Source: Plasmodium coatneyi | Lineage: Eukaryota > Apicomplexa > Aconoidasida > Haemosporida > Plasmodiidae | Length of the DNA: 64,000 nt | Direction: 5' to 3' | Assembly: GCF_001680005.1 (NCBI RefSeq) | Contig: NC_033563.1 | Coordinates: 1,922,001 to 1,986,000, forward strand | In this document: positions 12,106 through 24,150 of the stretch, one piece after another | How the letters are laid out: every line of letters starts with the position of its first letter | How positions within the stretch are numbered: the first letter of the stretch is position 1 | Translations under genes and position numbers: made by a program | Notes under the pieces: generated by a model | Told to the model about the DNA's origin: nothing | What the model saw: the letters and a program-made list of their open reading frames with translations, nothing else | Databases searched by the model: none

Positions 12106-12398
12106 CTCCAAAGAATAGCAAAGTACGGATTCGACCAATCAACCAACCACCGCTCCCCTTCTTATGCTTAACCCCTGGTCAGTTCTGTCTCTTGTCCGCA
12201 TGAACTGGCGTGTCCCGCTTCTCCCCTGTTCCATTGTCCCTTCCTGGATGCACCCACATTTGAGCAGTTCCTTCCCCTCAAGGGGCGCTAGACGTCCATC
12301 TTAAATTAATCGGAGCATCGGCTTGTCTGCCAGCAGATTTACCTCTTCAAAAGGACCATTATTTCCATAAACAACAGGTTATATTGTTCTTCCCAGAA
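12106..12398. other. Higher-complexity stretch beside telomere-like repeats
   Basis: About 290 bp of clearly more complex, GC-richer sequence than its surroundings, between the pyrimidine tract and the heptamer block. It has no long open frame and no tRNA-like fold that I can see. It could be a relic of subtelomeric unique DNA. Confidence 0.4.
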
Positions 12399-12666
12399 CT
12401 CTAAACGTTAAACCCTAAACCCTAAACCCTAAACCCCCCTAAACCCTAAACCCTGAACCCTGAACCCTGAACCCTAAACCTTAAACCCTGAATCCTAAAC
12501 CTAAACCCTGAACCCTAAACCCTAAACCCTAGACACTGAACCCTTAACACTAAACCCTAAATCCTAAACACTGAACACTAAACACTAAACCCTAAACCCC
12601 AAATCCTCAACTCTGAATCTTGAATCCTTAATCCTAAACTCTGAACCCTAAACGCTGAACCCTAAA
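12399..12666. repeat. Interstitial telomere-like heptamers (CCCTAAA/CCCTGAA)
   Basis: Repeats of CCCTAAA and CCCTGAA run along the plus strand, first clean and then increasingly mutated (CACTAAA, CCTTAAT, CCCCAAA). The Plasmodium telomere repeat is GGGTT(T/C)A, so this is a decaying internal telomere tract, oriented as a left-hand telomere would be. Such internal tracts are known in P. knowlesi near SICAvar and KIR genes. Confidence 0.92.
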
Positions 12667-12935
12667 TAACCCATATAGATAAAAATAACCCACACACATA
12701 GATATATAAATAACACCACATATAGCACATAGATAAATAACACCCACATAAAACTACACATAGCAGTAACCCACATATAGAAATAACACACCCACATAGA
12801 TAGAAATAGCACCCACAAATATATGAATAACCCTCATAAATAGCGCATAAATAATATAACACCCACACATAGATATAAGAAATAACCCCCCCACATAAAG
12901 TAACATAGATAAAATAATTATATATAGAAATGTAC
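12667..12935. repeat. Degenerate ATAACACCCACATAGATA repeats
   Basis: Roughly 20-bp units combining ACACCCACATA and GATAGAAATA follow the telomere-like block directly and end just before the first KIR gene. An open frame on the minus strand (12662-12955) is only a by-product of the repeat. Confidence 0.75.
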
Positions 12936-12957
12936 ATATTGAATAACGGAAGCAAAG

Positions 12958-15387
12958 ATGCAAGAAGTGGTACGCTTTATTTACCTATTCAAAATATATG
13001 AATATTATAAATACACAGTATTCTATGCGTAATGTTAAAAAAATATAGGAGGTACATATGGAAATATACATTTACCTACATGCTCCATTTTCTGCCAAAT
13101 ATACCCTTAGGGGAAGGTTTCGGAAAAACTACCCTCAAAAGAAAGGTACGATGAACTGGATAAAGGCATGGAGTTTTCCGGGAACACGGGCAAAGAGGAA
13201 TGTGTAGGACCAGATGAGGATACTTTGAAGGCAGTATTAACAGCTCAGGGGGTTAATGATCTCACTTTGGCCAAAAAAATTATAGGGGCCTGGCGTCACG
13301 CGTGCACAAAGAAACAGACGGAGCGCAATGGTAAGTGGTGCCACTTGTTCTATTATTGGGTAGGTGATAAAATAAAGGGGGAATTGACGGGGGGCCATGA
13401 GCTCCATGCGGCCATAGAAACAGTTTTCCTTCAATTGGGGAATCCGAGGTTCGGGGGTGGATGCACGAATCTATACCCACAAATTAGTAAAACTCTCTTT
13501 GAGCAAGCTGAAACACTATTTGATTACAACTATAACTATAAAATCCTGACTGAACAGACGGGAATTTATGACCAGGGCACTTGTATAAAATTGAAGGACA
13601 AATTGGGGAGTGCTTCAAATGCCTATTCAAGTATAACTGATACTTGTGATACAGATCTCATTAATTCATATTGTATGAACTTTACTGCAATCTCTAAGGA
13701 GGACGAATATAAAGCACCACAGGAAATAACATGTACTCCACGGGCACTACCTTTACCTGAAATAACGGTAAAAAAGGGGGGAAAAGGAATCACAGTTCCT
13801 GTGTGCGCTCTTCCTTCTTCCCTATTTAAAAGTGGACAATTATATACATTATGTGCATATATAACATTTTATCCATAATATGTCTAATGAACAAGTAGGG
13901 AATACATATATGCATATATTCCTTCCTTACTTACAATTATAGGGGGAAAAATGTAAGAAAGATCTAGCCTCACAGAAGGTGTATTGCGAGCTGGACGAAG
14001 CTCAAGACAAGTATGAGGAAAGTCAAGTGACCAACTTGGGAGATGTGAAAAGTGCACTTACAAGTACAATAGGCCAATACAACAGTATGGGAACGTACGC
14101 AGAAGGCACTGTAAAAGCATATTGGCATGCACACCGGGGAGGTTTGGGAAATTTGTTCAATAAGGATGATCGTTGCAACTTCCTCTATTATTGGATAGGG
14201 GATACACTGTTCCAAACTATGAGGAGACCTGAGGACTTTTCTACCGCTATGAATGAAGTCTACAACAAGTTGAAGCAGCTGCAAGGGCTGCAAATTAATG
14301 ACAAATGTGGTGTTATGTACCCGAACATTAGCAAAGACATTTTCACTAAAATGAAGAAAGTATATAATTATACTCACGATTGTACAATTATGGAAAATTG
14401 CAGGGGGGGTTCTCGGAGCCCCGGTGCTCCATGTCCTTCGGAACCCCCCGAACATGTGCAAGAAACTTGCACAGCTTATAGACAAATGGAAATAGAATGC
14501 AGGGGCGAGACTAATGAACCTAATTATTGTGACGACTTCAACTCAAAATATAAGAAGTACTTGAAGGAGGGACCCCTAAAGTCCAACTGTATGGTTGTGA
14601 GAGATGCCACATAGGCTACGTCAGGAGTAGGTGTTGCACCTGGTGTAGGAGTTGCACCCTATAACATTTTCAAGGTCCAATGACTCCTGATAACACTGAA
14701 ACCAGCATTTTATTCATTCTGTTCACTTCTTAGGTAATCCGGAACAACCTCAACAAGAAACGCCTCCTGCAGAAGGAACATCGGGAGCCACCACTGGTGT
14801 AGTAGGTAAGTTCATATCTTAATAGGCAGGAAGAAAGAAAAGAAAGAAAATAAAAGACAGAAGGAGTAAAAAGAAGGAAGAAGAATACGCTAAGATTATT
14901 TCATGTACTTACTTATTTCTCAGCTGCAAGCACGGAAGGGAGTGCTGATTCTGGTAGTGGTGTGGTACCTGCCGTGTCTGGTGGCGTATTGGCCACAGTA
15001 GGATTACCAACAATTGCTGCTTTCCTCCTTTACAAGGTAAGTAAAATTACAACACACTTGTCACCAACCACCTAACAACCCACCTACCATCACCCCTAAT
15101 AACCTTTCCTTCCTTCCCTTTATTCCCTTCAGTATAAACCATGGTCTTCTTGGTTTGGTAAGCATTCCTCTGGAAATGGAGGAAGAAGTAATAGAAGAAG
15201 AAGAAGAAGATCAGCTGGACACGAATTCGATGCGTCCACAGAAGACACCTTAACAGAATATTCCACACTTAGTTCAATGATAGGTGACGATTCTACAGAT
15301 GAATCATCCGTATTTGGTGGTAGGCCAGCATCCAGAGGAAGAAGTAATAACAGGAGGGGAAAGAACATTAGTTATAAACGTATGTAA
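12958..15387 (+). CDS. KIR: KIR-1: two-domain KIR variant antigen
   Basis: Six exons: 12958-12969 (MQEV, tentative), 13111-13767, 13943-14588, 14734-14805, 14924-15036, 15133-15387; about 584 residues, all phases agree. Exons 2 and 3 each encode a complete KIR-type domain: both start with a Leu-Pro-Ser-like or Leu-Ala-Ser lead-in, contain FYYWVGD (near residue 85) or LYYWIGD (near 305), and end in a Cys pair. Exon 4 is a Pro/Gln/Thr spacer, exon 5 the membrane segment (VLATVGLPTIAAFLLYK), exon 6 a basic then Ser/Thr/Glu-rich cytoplasmic tail ending SYKRM. KIR proteins are variant antigens thought to reach the infected red-cell surface; they lack a classical signal peptide, as here. The exon 3 donor (T|GTATGG) was chosen because it restores phase with exon 4. 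Confidence 0.87.
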
Positions 15388-17357
15388 CACACATTGTGGA
15401 ATGTAGAACATTCGAATGTAACATTGTATGAGATGTTCCCTTCCTTCCCTGGAAGAAGGACATAAATAACACCGCGCACGCAGCTCATACCATGCAGAAA
15501 CAGGTTGATATTTCTTTATTTCCTTTTTTTATATTTTATTTTGTATTTAAGTGTTTACCCTCATGTGTAATTAATATAAGGGAAACAAATTTTCCCAGTT
15601 TACGGAGGTGCTGGGAAATTCTTTTTACTTAAGGTCCAACATGTTCATTAAATTTTTTTTTGTTACAAAATTTTGTTTTTGTAATTTTTCTTATCTTAAT
15701 AATTTGTTTTTATTTTAATAATTTTTTTTTTCCTTCTCTCCTTTCTACGGTCCAATTATGAACATTTGAAAAGGTGCTCCAAATTGTGCGCGGGTGCGCG
15801 CGAGTTGTGGGGTGCCGCGAAGGAGGTTCACCTGCCCGCCTTCTTTTATGTTATACACATCTTTTAAATGCGCGATTCATACAAAAGTGCACAATTACAC
15901 AATGTCTTCACAGAAGAGAAAGGGAAAAGCTGCCTCATTCCTTGTGTGTTCATTGTAATTTAGGTATAACATTAGTCCAAAAAAAAATGTCAAAAAAATT
16001 AGCCAATTAAAAAAATTGTGCTAATGTAAATTTGTCACACAGAAAAAATTGCACAAAAAAAAAATTGTCAAATAAATTGTCGAAAAAAATGCCCTAATAT
16101 AAATTTGTCACACAGAAAAAATTGCAAAAAAAAAAAGAATTGTCGAAAAAAATGCCTTAATATATAAATTTGTCACGGAAAATTGTGCAAGAAAATGCCC
16201 TAATATAAATTTTGTCACACAGAAAAATTTGCGAAAAAAAAATTTCAAAAGAAATTGCCCAAAAAATTGTCCAAAGAGAAAAAATGCCCTAAAATATAAA
16301 TTTGGCACAAAAAAAAATTGCAAAAAAAAAAAAAAGGAATGTCAAAAAAAAGTTGTCCAAAAAGGGAAAAAGAATTGCCCTAATATAAATTTGTCACAGA
16401 AAGAATTGCGGAAAAGGAAGTTGTCCAAAAAAAAAGCAAAAGCAAAAAATAAATAAAAGGATGAAACATTCTTAATACAATAAAACTATATAAAGGAAAA
16501 AATTAAAAAAAAAACCAGTAATGTGAGGGCACATATTATGCATGTATTCCCCCATTATATAATGAGTACCGCATGCCGAAGAACAGAAGCACAACTGAAT
16601 ACAACAGCAACGATAACAACAGCAACGATAACAACAGCAAATTTTTGCGCAAGAAAAATTTGAATGAATCACACATTCCCTATATTTCCCCTTTTCTATG
16701 AATATATATATGTGCTTAATGCAGAATATATACATAAAAAAAAGGAAGCACATGTAAAGCAAAGCACAAAATAAATTGTTTCAAAAAGGGAGTGAGCGAA
16801 TTGTGTACAATATATATATGCATAATCCTTAATAAAGGAAATCTAAGGTTAAAAAGAAATATTTAAATCTGAATAAAATAATTAAAAAATTTTTCACCAT
16901 AAAACGGAAAAAGAATTATATTCTTAAAGGGGGTAAGGAACAAATAATGGTAATAAGGAGCAGTAAACGTGTACGTAAGTGCACGCAGAGTATAATAACA
17001 TGGGAAAAACAGAGTAAATAAAAATTATGGCAAAGTATGATCTTCAGCTTATCCTTCCCTTGAGTTCAATAATTAATGCTTCACATAAATAAGTAGCACA
17101 CAAATAACATATGTACGTCTGTATAATGTAGGTTCACAGTAACATGAAGTTTTCTGAAGGAAGAAAAATAGATTTTTTAATGAAAAAATAGAGGCTTCAT
17201 GTGTACAATTAAGTTATAGTCATAAAGGAAGGGTAGAAGGGTGCCTATGTAAGAAATTAAAAGTAATGGGGCCAGTAATAGTGAACAATAGGATAAGTGA
17301 ATAAAGTAGGTTACAGAATATACATGAAATACTAGTAACCAACGGGAATTAGGGAAA
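15388..17357. other. Intergenic region between KIR-1 and KIR-2
   Basis: It holds the KIR-1 3' flank, the repeat block at 15985-16450, an (AGCAACGATAAC)-type short repeat near 16600-16640 and AT-rich DNA that should contain the KIR-2 promoter. No gene is supported. Confidence 0.5.
15985..16450. repeat. Degenerate repeats with GCCCTAATATAAATTTGTCAC
   Basis: At least five units of about 65-95 bp combine CCCTAATATAAATTTGTCAC with CACAGAAAAAATTGCAAAAA and variable A-runs. The frames across them (16108-16323 minus, 16229-16456 plus) are artefacts of poly-A. Confidence 0.8.
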
Positions 17358-19672
17358 ATGTCGGATGAAGTAAGTAAGAGAAAAGTGAAAGTGCAGCGTA
17401 TTAGATAGAATACATAGAATTAATATATGTGAATATATGATGTAGAATGCACCTTACAATTAATGAATTTATAGGAAACATGCCTTAAGAGGCAGAGCTC
17501 CCAAAAATTATACTATGGCGATTTTAATAAAGAAGTAGGGGGGGCTACTTGCGATGATATGTGTATTCAGAAAAGGGAAGAATTAAAAGGTATACTGAAT
17601 GGAGATGAAAATGCAGAAACTATAGCACAAACAATTGCAGAAGGTTGGTGTGTTGTGAATAGTAAATGCGGAAAGCAGAAACCGCTCTTGTTCGATGGTG
17701 TTACTTTTTATTATTGGTTGGGAAATGAAATATCCAATGTAGTAGGAGATGAAGAGGGAAATTTTCGGAATACTATAGGTACTATATGTGATAAAGTAAA
17801 GAGCACTGTTGGAGGGAAGGAATACCCTTATATGTGCCCTAAGGTAACGAAAAAACAGTTTCAATGGTTAAAAGTAATATACGATTACACTCTTAATTAT
17901 AAAAATGGAAAGGACACCATGGTAAGGAGGGACAATGCATGTACAGATCAATGTAGGAGCTACGTAAGGAATATTAAAGATAAATATGGAAACGAGAGAG
18001 AAATATGTAAGGGAAGTGGAGTAACGGACTGTTATAAGGAAATTAGGGGAATGTTCAGTAGTAGAGCAGGAAGAACAATTAAGGAACCATCAAAATTAAC
18101 ATGCCAACCTCCTATAGCAGTCAAACCTGCTACAGCAGCAAAACCTGTTGCAGCAGTACGACCTCCCGCACCACGAGCAGCAGCAGAACATCTAGGACAA
18201 CCAAGAGGTGAAGAATCCTCAAGGGATGGAGTAACTTCCCAAAGTGTACATTCTAGACCTGAAGCAAGACCTGCACCACCTGAACCACCAGGTGAACCAA
18301 CACGCCAAGCAGGTAAGTATGTTATAGAGTGAAAGGCTAAATCAAAAAGGGAGAACTACATCTTAAGTATAAAGTGAGAAAATTATATACACACACCTTA
18401 TGTATAGAGTAAAACTATACACACCTTAAGTAGAGTGAAACTACCTTGGGGGAGGAGCTGACCTTAAGTAGAGTACCTCCACAGAAGGGAGGTAAAAGGA
18501 GTAAAAAACTCCCATGTAGAATGTGTTATTCCACACACAACATTCTCCCTACTAACACATTTCTAGAAGAAATGATACATGGTGCATGGTGCACCCAGAG
18601 CATCCTGGGCTTATAATATTTTATGTATTCTATTTCATATATTCTTCATTCTATTTGATATATTCTTTATTATATTGTACACATTTGTTGCTACTTATTT
18701 TTTAGGTTCACAAGGTGTAAGGGGTGAAGCAGGTCAACCGGGTGTAAAGGGTGAAAGGGGTGCACCTGGTCTAACAGGTGATAGAGGTCCACCAGGTGAA
18801 AAGGGTCCAAGGGGAGAACCTGCCTCTGCTGAAACCGCTACTCCAGCTCCTGTAGAAAGAGCCCCTGATGAGAAAGCAAGGGAAGACCCTGACACTGCTG
18901 GCAGTAGACAAAAGGAGGGTGTTGCTGGTGTTGATCTTGGAGGCGGTGCCTCTGGAAAGGATACTGTATCCAAGGATGCTACTAAAACGAATGGTGACCA
19001 TCAGGGACCACAATTACAATCCGCACAGGATGGACCAAGTCCCCATTCATCTTCGGAAACATTACTATTAGGGACAGGTGGTGCCCGTCCTGCCGATGCT
19101 ACCACCATCCCTACCATCCCAATTGTATCTGCCACGTTGCCTACCATAGCAGGAATTGGAGTCATTACTTTCCTGTTGTACAGAGTAGGAACAGTTATAA
19201 TAAGAATATGCACATACATAATGTGGATAATGGGTATTGTACCTTCTAGGGAATAAATATAAAGAATGAGCTGTATTATACATGGTCCATGTTCCTACCC
19301 TTACTTCCTTCCTTACAGTACACTTCCTTATTCCGTGGGATAGGTAACTCCTCCTTTAAAGGAAAAAAAAGAGGAAAAAAAAGATCCATTGAACAGAACT
19401 TGGTTATGGAAACGGACGACGACGATTCTATCGACTACTCCACCGAATATGCAACAACAGAACATTCAACAGGAGGAGGCTCCACATTAAACGACTCAAC
19501 ATTTGACTCAACGTATGATTCAACGGAAGAGTCTACAGTGGAGGATTCAGTAGAGGATTCTAACACAGAATACTCTGTCCCATATACTACTACTATAGTA
19601 CCATCATCATCTAGAATAAGAACCAATACAGCAGGAGATCGTCGAAAAAATATACGTTATCATCCTATATAA
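17358..19672 (+). CDS. KIR: KIR-2: KIR antigen with a collagen-like stalk
   Basis: Four exons: 17358-17369 (MSDE), 17475-18312, 18706-19184, 19319-19672; about 560 residues, phases 0, 1 and 0 agree. Exon 2 holds one KIR domain (FYYWLGNE near residue 82, several paired Cys) followed by a Pro/Ala-rich linker (PPIAVKPATAAKP, RPAPPEPPGEP). The intron interrupts a Gly codon. Exon 3 opens with 13 perfect Gly-X-Y triplets (residues 284-322), including GPPGEKGPRGEP, then an Ala/Glu/Asp/Gly linker and the membrane segment (LPTIAGIGVITFLLYR). Exon 4 is the cytoplasmic tail, Lys/Arg-rich then Ser/Thr/Asp/Glu-rich with many STE and DST strings. A collagen-like section is not a feature I know from this family; it could form a triple-helical stalk or mimic host matrix, which is inference. 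Confidence 0.88.
18706..18821 (+). repeat. Collagen-like Gly-X-Y coding repeat
   Basis: Thirteen consecutive triplets start with Gly; the first Gly codon is split by the intron (G at 18312). Twelve of the 13 Gly codons are GGT, which suggests recent growth of a 9-bp unit. X and Y carry Pro, Glu, Lys, Arg and Asp as in true collagens. Confidence 0.93.
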
Positions 19673-19896
19673 TGTTATTCTCACCTACAGAGCAAAAAAA
19701 AAAAAAAATAGAAATCTATTATTGCTGCTCACATCACAAGTAGCACATATAAAACATTGGATGTGTAATGTGACCCACTTAATATAAAGCGTTATGCGAA
19801 GTTCACAAACTGCAAAGGACAAAGTGGCACTTCATTCCTATTTTTCCTTATTTCTCTCTTTCTTTATTTCTTATTTTTTTTGTGCGTTGAATTTTG

Positions 19897-19931
<35 letters not shown>

Positions 19932-20753
19932 CAACCTTGTTTTTAATTCATTTTGTTTTTTTGTAATATTTTACGCCGTGTAATTTTATTTTGCGCGCGC
20001 TTGCTGGTGCACGTTGCACTTCTTTTCGCACAGTAGCGACGGCAAGCACGGAAATATTTTGTGCATTTTTCTGCTTCGGGGTTGTTAATTTACTGTTTCG
20101 AATTTTAACATTTCGTATTACATATTTTAACTGTGTGTTCGTCGTATTTCCGACAATACAATTTTCCATTTTTTTCACGTTTCACAGGGCATATTTCAAC
20201 AGTTTCCATTTTAATGTTTACATTTAACGATTTTCACATTTTAACTGTGTTCACACATTTTTTACACAATTTTCATTTTAACTGTGTTCACATTTTACAC
20301 AGTTTTCATTTTAACTTTGTTCACATTTTACACAGTTTTCATTTTAACTTTGTTCACATTGTCAACTGTGATAACATTTTACACAGTTTTTCATTTTAAC
20401 TGCGTTCACATTTTTTACACAATTTTCATTTAACGGTGTTCACATTTTTTACACAGTTTTCATTTTAACTGTGTGCACATTTTATAGTTTTCATTTGAAC
20501 TGTGTTCACACATTTTACACAGTTTGCACATTTTAACGGTGTTCGTCGTTTTTTCACACAATGCACATTTAAGTTATTCTCGTTACGACAATATCACCAC
20601 CAGTAAGTCCAGAAGCAGAAGGGAGGAGTACGAAAAAAAAGATGAAAAAGGAAGGAAAAAAAAAAAAAAAAAATGTTCTTCCGTTCCTGCACTGCATGAA
20701 GTTCCCGGATGCTTATGGACCCCCCCCGAAAGGGAAATTCCCATCCTTAGATG
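19673..20753. other. Convergent 3' region between KIR-2 and KIR-3
   Basis: Between two convergent KIR genes. It contains a long T-run (19900-19930) and the minisatellite listed separately. In the equivalent place of the other two modules a SICAvar gene is present; none is seen here. Confidence 0.5.
20165..20530. repeat. Minisatellite of about 33 bp (TTTCATTTTAACTGTGTTCAC)
   Basis: About ten units of ATTTTACACAGTTTTCATTTT plus AACTGTGTTCAC with length variation. A weaker relative built on ACATTTGTTTTT occurs at 43300-43420, downstream of the KIR-7 pseudogene. Confidence 0.88.
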
Positions 20754-23297
20754 TTACATGCGCTGATAGCGTATATTTCTTTGCCTTCTTTCGTTCCTTT
20801 GTTGCCTTTGCTGTTGTTGCCTATTATTCGTTCCTCTAAGTGGCGGTGGTCGTCGTCCTCGTGATAGTTGTCGTTCTCGTGGTCGTTCGCCATTATATAT
20901 GGTAGAACTATCTGTGTAATCTGAAGTGGAATATTCTGTTGTGGTAGAACCTCCTATTGTTGAACCATTTTCTGTTGTGGAGTCATCAAAGTGGTGACGT
21001 CCCATTGTGGTTGATCTTCTTCTATTTTTATTGTTCGGAATGTAGTTAAGGATCCAAGGAGGTAAAAGATTATACTAATAAAGGAGAAGGAAAGGAAAGG
21101 GGGAGGAAGGGTGGAAGAGTGTTAAAGATATACATATACAGGTATATATATGACATATATACATATATATATGTATATATATTGTTTTTTCTAACATTTA
21201 TTTTTAAATGAATGTACATATATAAATAAAGTGCTAATATTTATGTACATTCCAAATGTGTGTATGTATATTGTGTTAGTGGTGGTCATAATTGTACCTT
21301 GTATGAAAGGAAGGCAAGTGTTGGTAGTGCTCCTATTCCAAGTATGGAAGACACAGCAGCAGCTGTGGCATTTATTCCTGCTGAACATGATAATTGTGCT
21401 AACTTCTTACTACAGGAATCTTTATACTTCTGTTCAAAATTTGTACAATGCGAACCAGCAGTACTACCACTTTCACATTCCCTTTTCACATTATCATAAA
21501 TTGTAAAAATGCCTTCCATGTATTCCTTAAGTTTTTCAGTACAGCGAGATCCAGATTGCTCCAGCCGTTGTTTAATAGTGCTGTAGTCTTGAGAATGGTC
21601 GTATATTTTTTTCATTTGTGGGAACTGGTCTTTGCTAATATTTTCATACAAAATTTTGCACTTACTTGTACCATTTTCCTTTGGTAATTTTGTGCAGATT
21701 TCGGTCATAACTTTTGAGAATGAATTCGGATCCGTTAATTTATTCATTATTAAATCTCCTACCCAATAGTAGAAGAAATTATAACGTTCATTATAAGATG
21801 AAGTATACCCCTTACTGCTGCCCATCATTTTGGTTACATAGAACCAGGCTCCTGCAATTTTATCTATAGAGTCCTTAACTTCTGGGTAACTGTCTGATAT
21901 ACCGTTTAAACTGTCTTTTATTGGACTAAATCCGGCATGCTGTTTGTATAAGTCGTAGCCAATGTCTAAACTCCCGTACAGATCTTTTGAGGGTAATAGA
22001 CTCAAATATGGATCCGCCTATAAATATGTAATTCAGTGGAATTTGCATACATATATTCCCATACACTTCCAAGATTTTTAAATTTACTATTGTACACATT
22101 AGATATTACGTAAAGAATATGTGCTTATATTCATTCGAAACAGAGAAAAAAGAAGAGGGGTGGATTAATTTTCTATTATTGTTGTTGATGTTGTTGGACT
22201 GACCTGGTTAAGGGGAATAGAATGAGCAGGAACAGGTTTCTGACGACTACGTTGATGACGTGCTGCATTCTCTTTTGCTTGTGCTTTACGGCTAGCCTTC
22301 CTCGAAGCAACATCGTCCTTATGTTGTTTTGTATATTCTAATTCCAATTTAATGTCTTTGTGAACTATAACTTTCGGTTCACGTCTTTCTTCTTTTCCTT
22401 TATCCGCTAAGGTTAGTGGGTTCTTCTGACCATCGCTCGTTTCATATTTATTTTTGAACTCTTTGCAATATGAATTCGTTTTACCGTTACAATCTTTATT
22501 TATTGCTTCAAATGCTGTTTTAGCTTGGTCCAGATGCTGGAAATATTTTTCATCGCAGGAGTTGTCAAAGTCTTTCAATTTTTGCTTTATTCCTTCATAG
22601 TCAAAGGAGAAGTCATGGACGGTTTTCCAATTATCAAAAGTGTCCTCAGTAATGTTTTCAGTGTCGGCGTATAAAAGTTTACAATTATCTTTAACCTTAA
22701 ATTCTTTCAATGCCTCATAAATTTTTTCCATAATATTTAAAAATTTACTACCATTTCCTTCCACCTTTGGCCATACCTCATTCCCAAGCCAATAATATAA
22801 GAAATCACACCATGCAATGGGCAAAGGTTCGTCCGTTTCGCCCGTTCCTTCCCCTTCCTCCTGTCCCACCCCCAACACTTCTTCGATCTCCTCTTGCTCC
22901 GTGTCTTCCTCTTCTTGCTTCTTCATTGTAGTTACGAAACACAATACTTTGGCAATATCTTCGGCTTCCTCTTTAATTTCCTGGCACGAATCTAATTTTT
23001 TCCTTGCTTTTCCAAGTTCTCCATTATTGAAACTACAGTATTCCGGAACTTTATCGAACGCACCATAGAGACGTAATTTCGACTCCAACACTTTTAAGGT
23101 AGCTCCCTATAAATATGGTTAGTAAAATATATATATTTCTTTCTGTACCCTTTCACCTCTTTTTTTATTATATTATGTAAATAAATTATTACTCACGCAC
23201 ACACATATATTTATGTATGTAATCATTTTAAACAGAGGACGAAATGTACATTTAGATATTTTCCTCCTGTAGATTCTGCTGGTGCGGTTTCGGACAT
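20754..23297 (-). CDS. KIR: KIR-3: two-domain KIR variant antigen
   Basis: Four exons on the minus strand: 23297-23250 (MSETAPAESTGGKYLN, tentative), 23106-22204, 22017-21298, 21074-20754; about 663 residues. Exon 2 has one KIR domain with an acidic Glu/Gly/Thr insert just before FLYYWLGNE, and ends in a long Lys/Arg/Gln-rich stretch without a membrane segment, so it is unlikely to end the protein; its CAG|GTCAGT donor joins in phase 0 to the next exon, 185 bp away. Exon 3 has a second KIR domain (FFYYWVGD) and the membrane segment (SSILGIGALPTLAFLSYK). Exon 4 is the cytoplasmic tail with poly-Gln (NRQQQQRQQ) and the family ending RYQRM. Two separate genes are possible but less likely, because the upstream half would lack membrane and tail parts. 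Confidence is lower for exon 1. Confidence 0.84.
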
Positions 23298-24120
23298 GGT
23301 GTATAGGTGTGTGCTTTTGTATAAAATAAACTTGTATTACAAATTGTTCTGCTTATATATTTATACAGAACATACATGTGTAGGAAATTTGCTCCCCTTC
23401 CAACAATGATTATAACACAAAAAAAAAAAAAAGGGAGGAAAGTACAAAATGTCTGCCGTAAAATATTTTTTACCTTTTTCTTCCTTTAATACGTGTACAT
23501 ATATAGCATTTATATATGTATATATATATATAATGAACAAACAAAAAAAAAAAACAAAAAGAAAATGTAAGGAACAACTAAGCACAGGGTCCCAAATGAA
23601 ATAAGAATAACAGAAAGAGAGAGCAGATGTAATTAAAAAAAAAATTTTTTTTTTCTCTTATACACGTTCCTTCTTTACACATTCCTTCTTTATACGTTCC
23701 TTCCTTAAATCATTCCTTCTTTATACGTTCCTTCCTTAAATCATTCCTTCTTTATACGTTCCTTCCTTAAATCATTCCTTCTTTATACTTTTTTATTCTT
23801 ACATTATTGTATTGCGTATTGTGTATGGTCATTGTTTGGAATATATGATATTATTATTATTATTTACTTCACTTATTTGTTATCAATATGAGGAAGGAAG
23901 GAAGAAAGGAAGGGGCGTAAATTCCTTTTTTCTTTTGACCTGAAGAAGAATTTTTAGCATGCATGTTGTTATTGCATAGTTCATTCTCCCTTAAATGGTG
24001 ATTATTAAGAAGTTGTTGACACATGCACATATATATATAGTATAGTTTATATATATATATATATGGAGGAATTTCCCCTCCACGCCGAGTGTATAGATTA
24101 CATTTTTGTATATAATTAAA

Positions 24121-24150
24121 TAGCTCAACTAATAGAGCAGAATTAATTCT
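24121..24150 (+). other. Conserved hairpin element, tRNA D-arm-like
   Basis: TAGCTCAACTAATAGAGCA forms a GCTC/GAGC stem with a short loop and is followed by the palindrome GAATTAATTC. The same element, with one change, is at 58844-58873. It resembles the D-arm and A box of a tRNA, but no anticodon or T arm follows, so it is not called a tRNA. Confidence 0.45.

Noticed and set aside
21286..22017. KIR-3 second domain as a separate gene
   Set aside because: No start exon with a good donor is evident in the 185 bp before it, and the upstream exon lacks membrane and tail; phases match for one joined gene.
24121..24150. tRNA gene
   Set aside because: Only a D-arm-like hairpin is visible; there is no anticodon arm, T arm or acceptor pairing.
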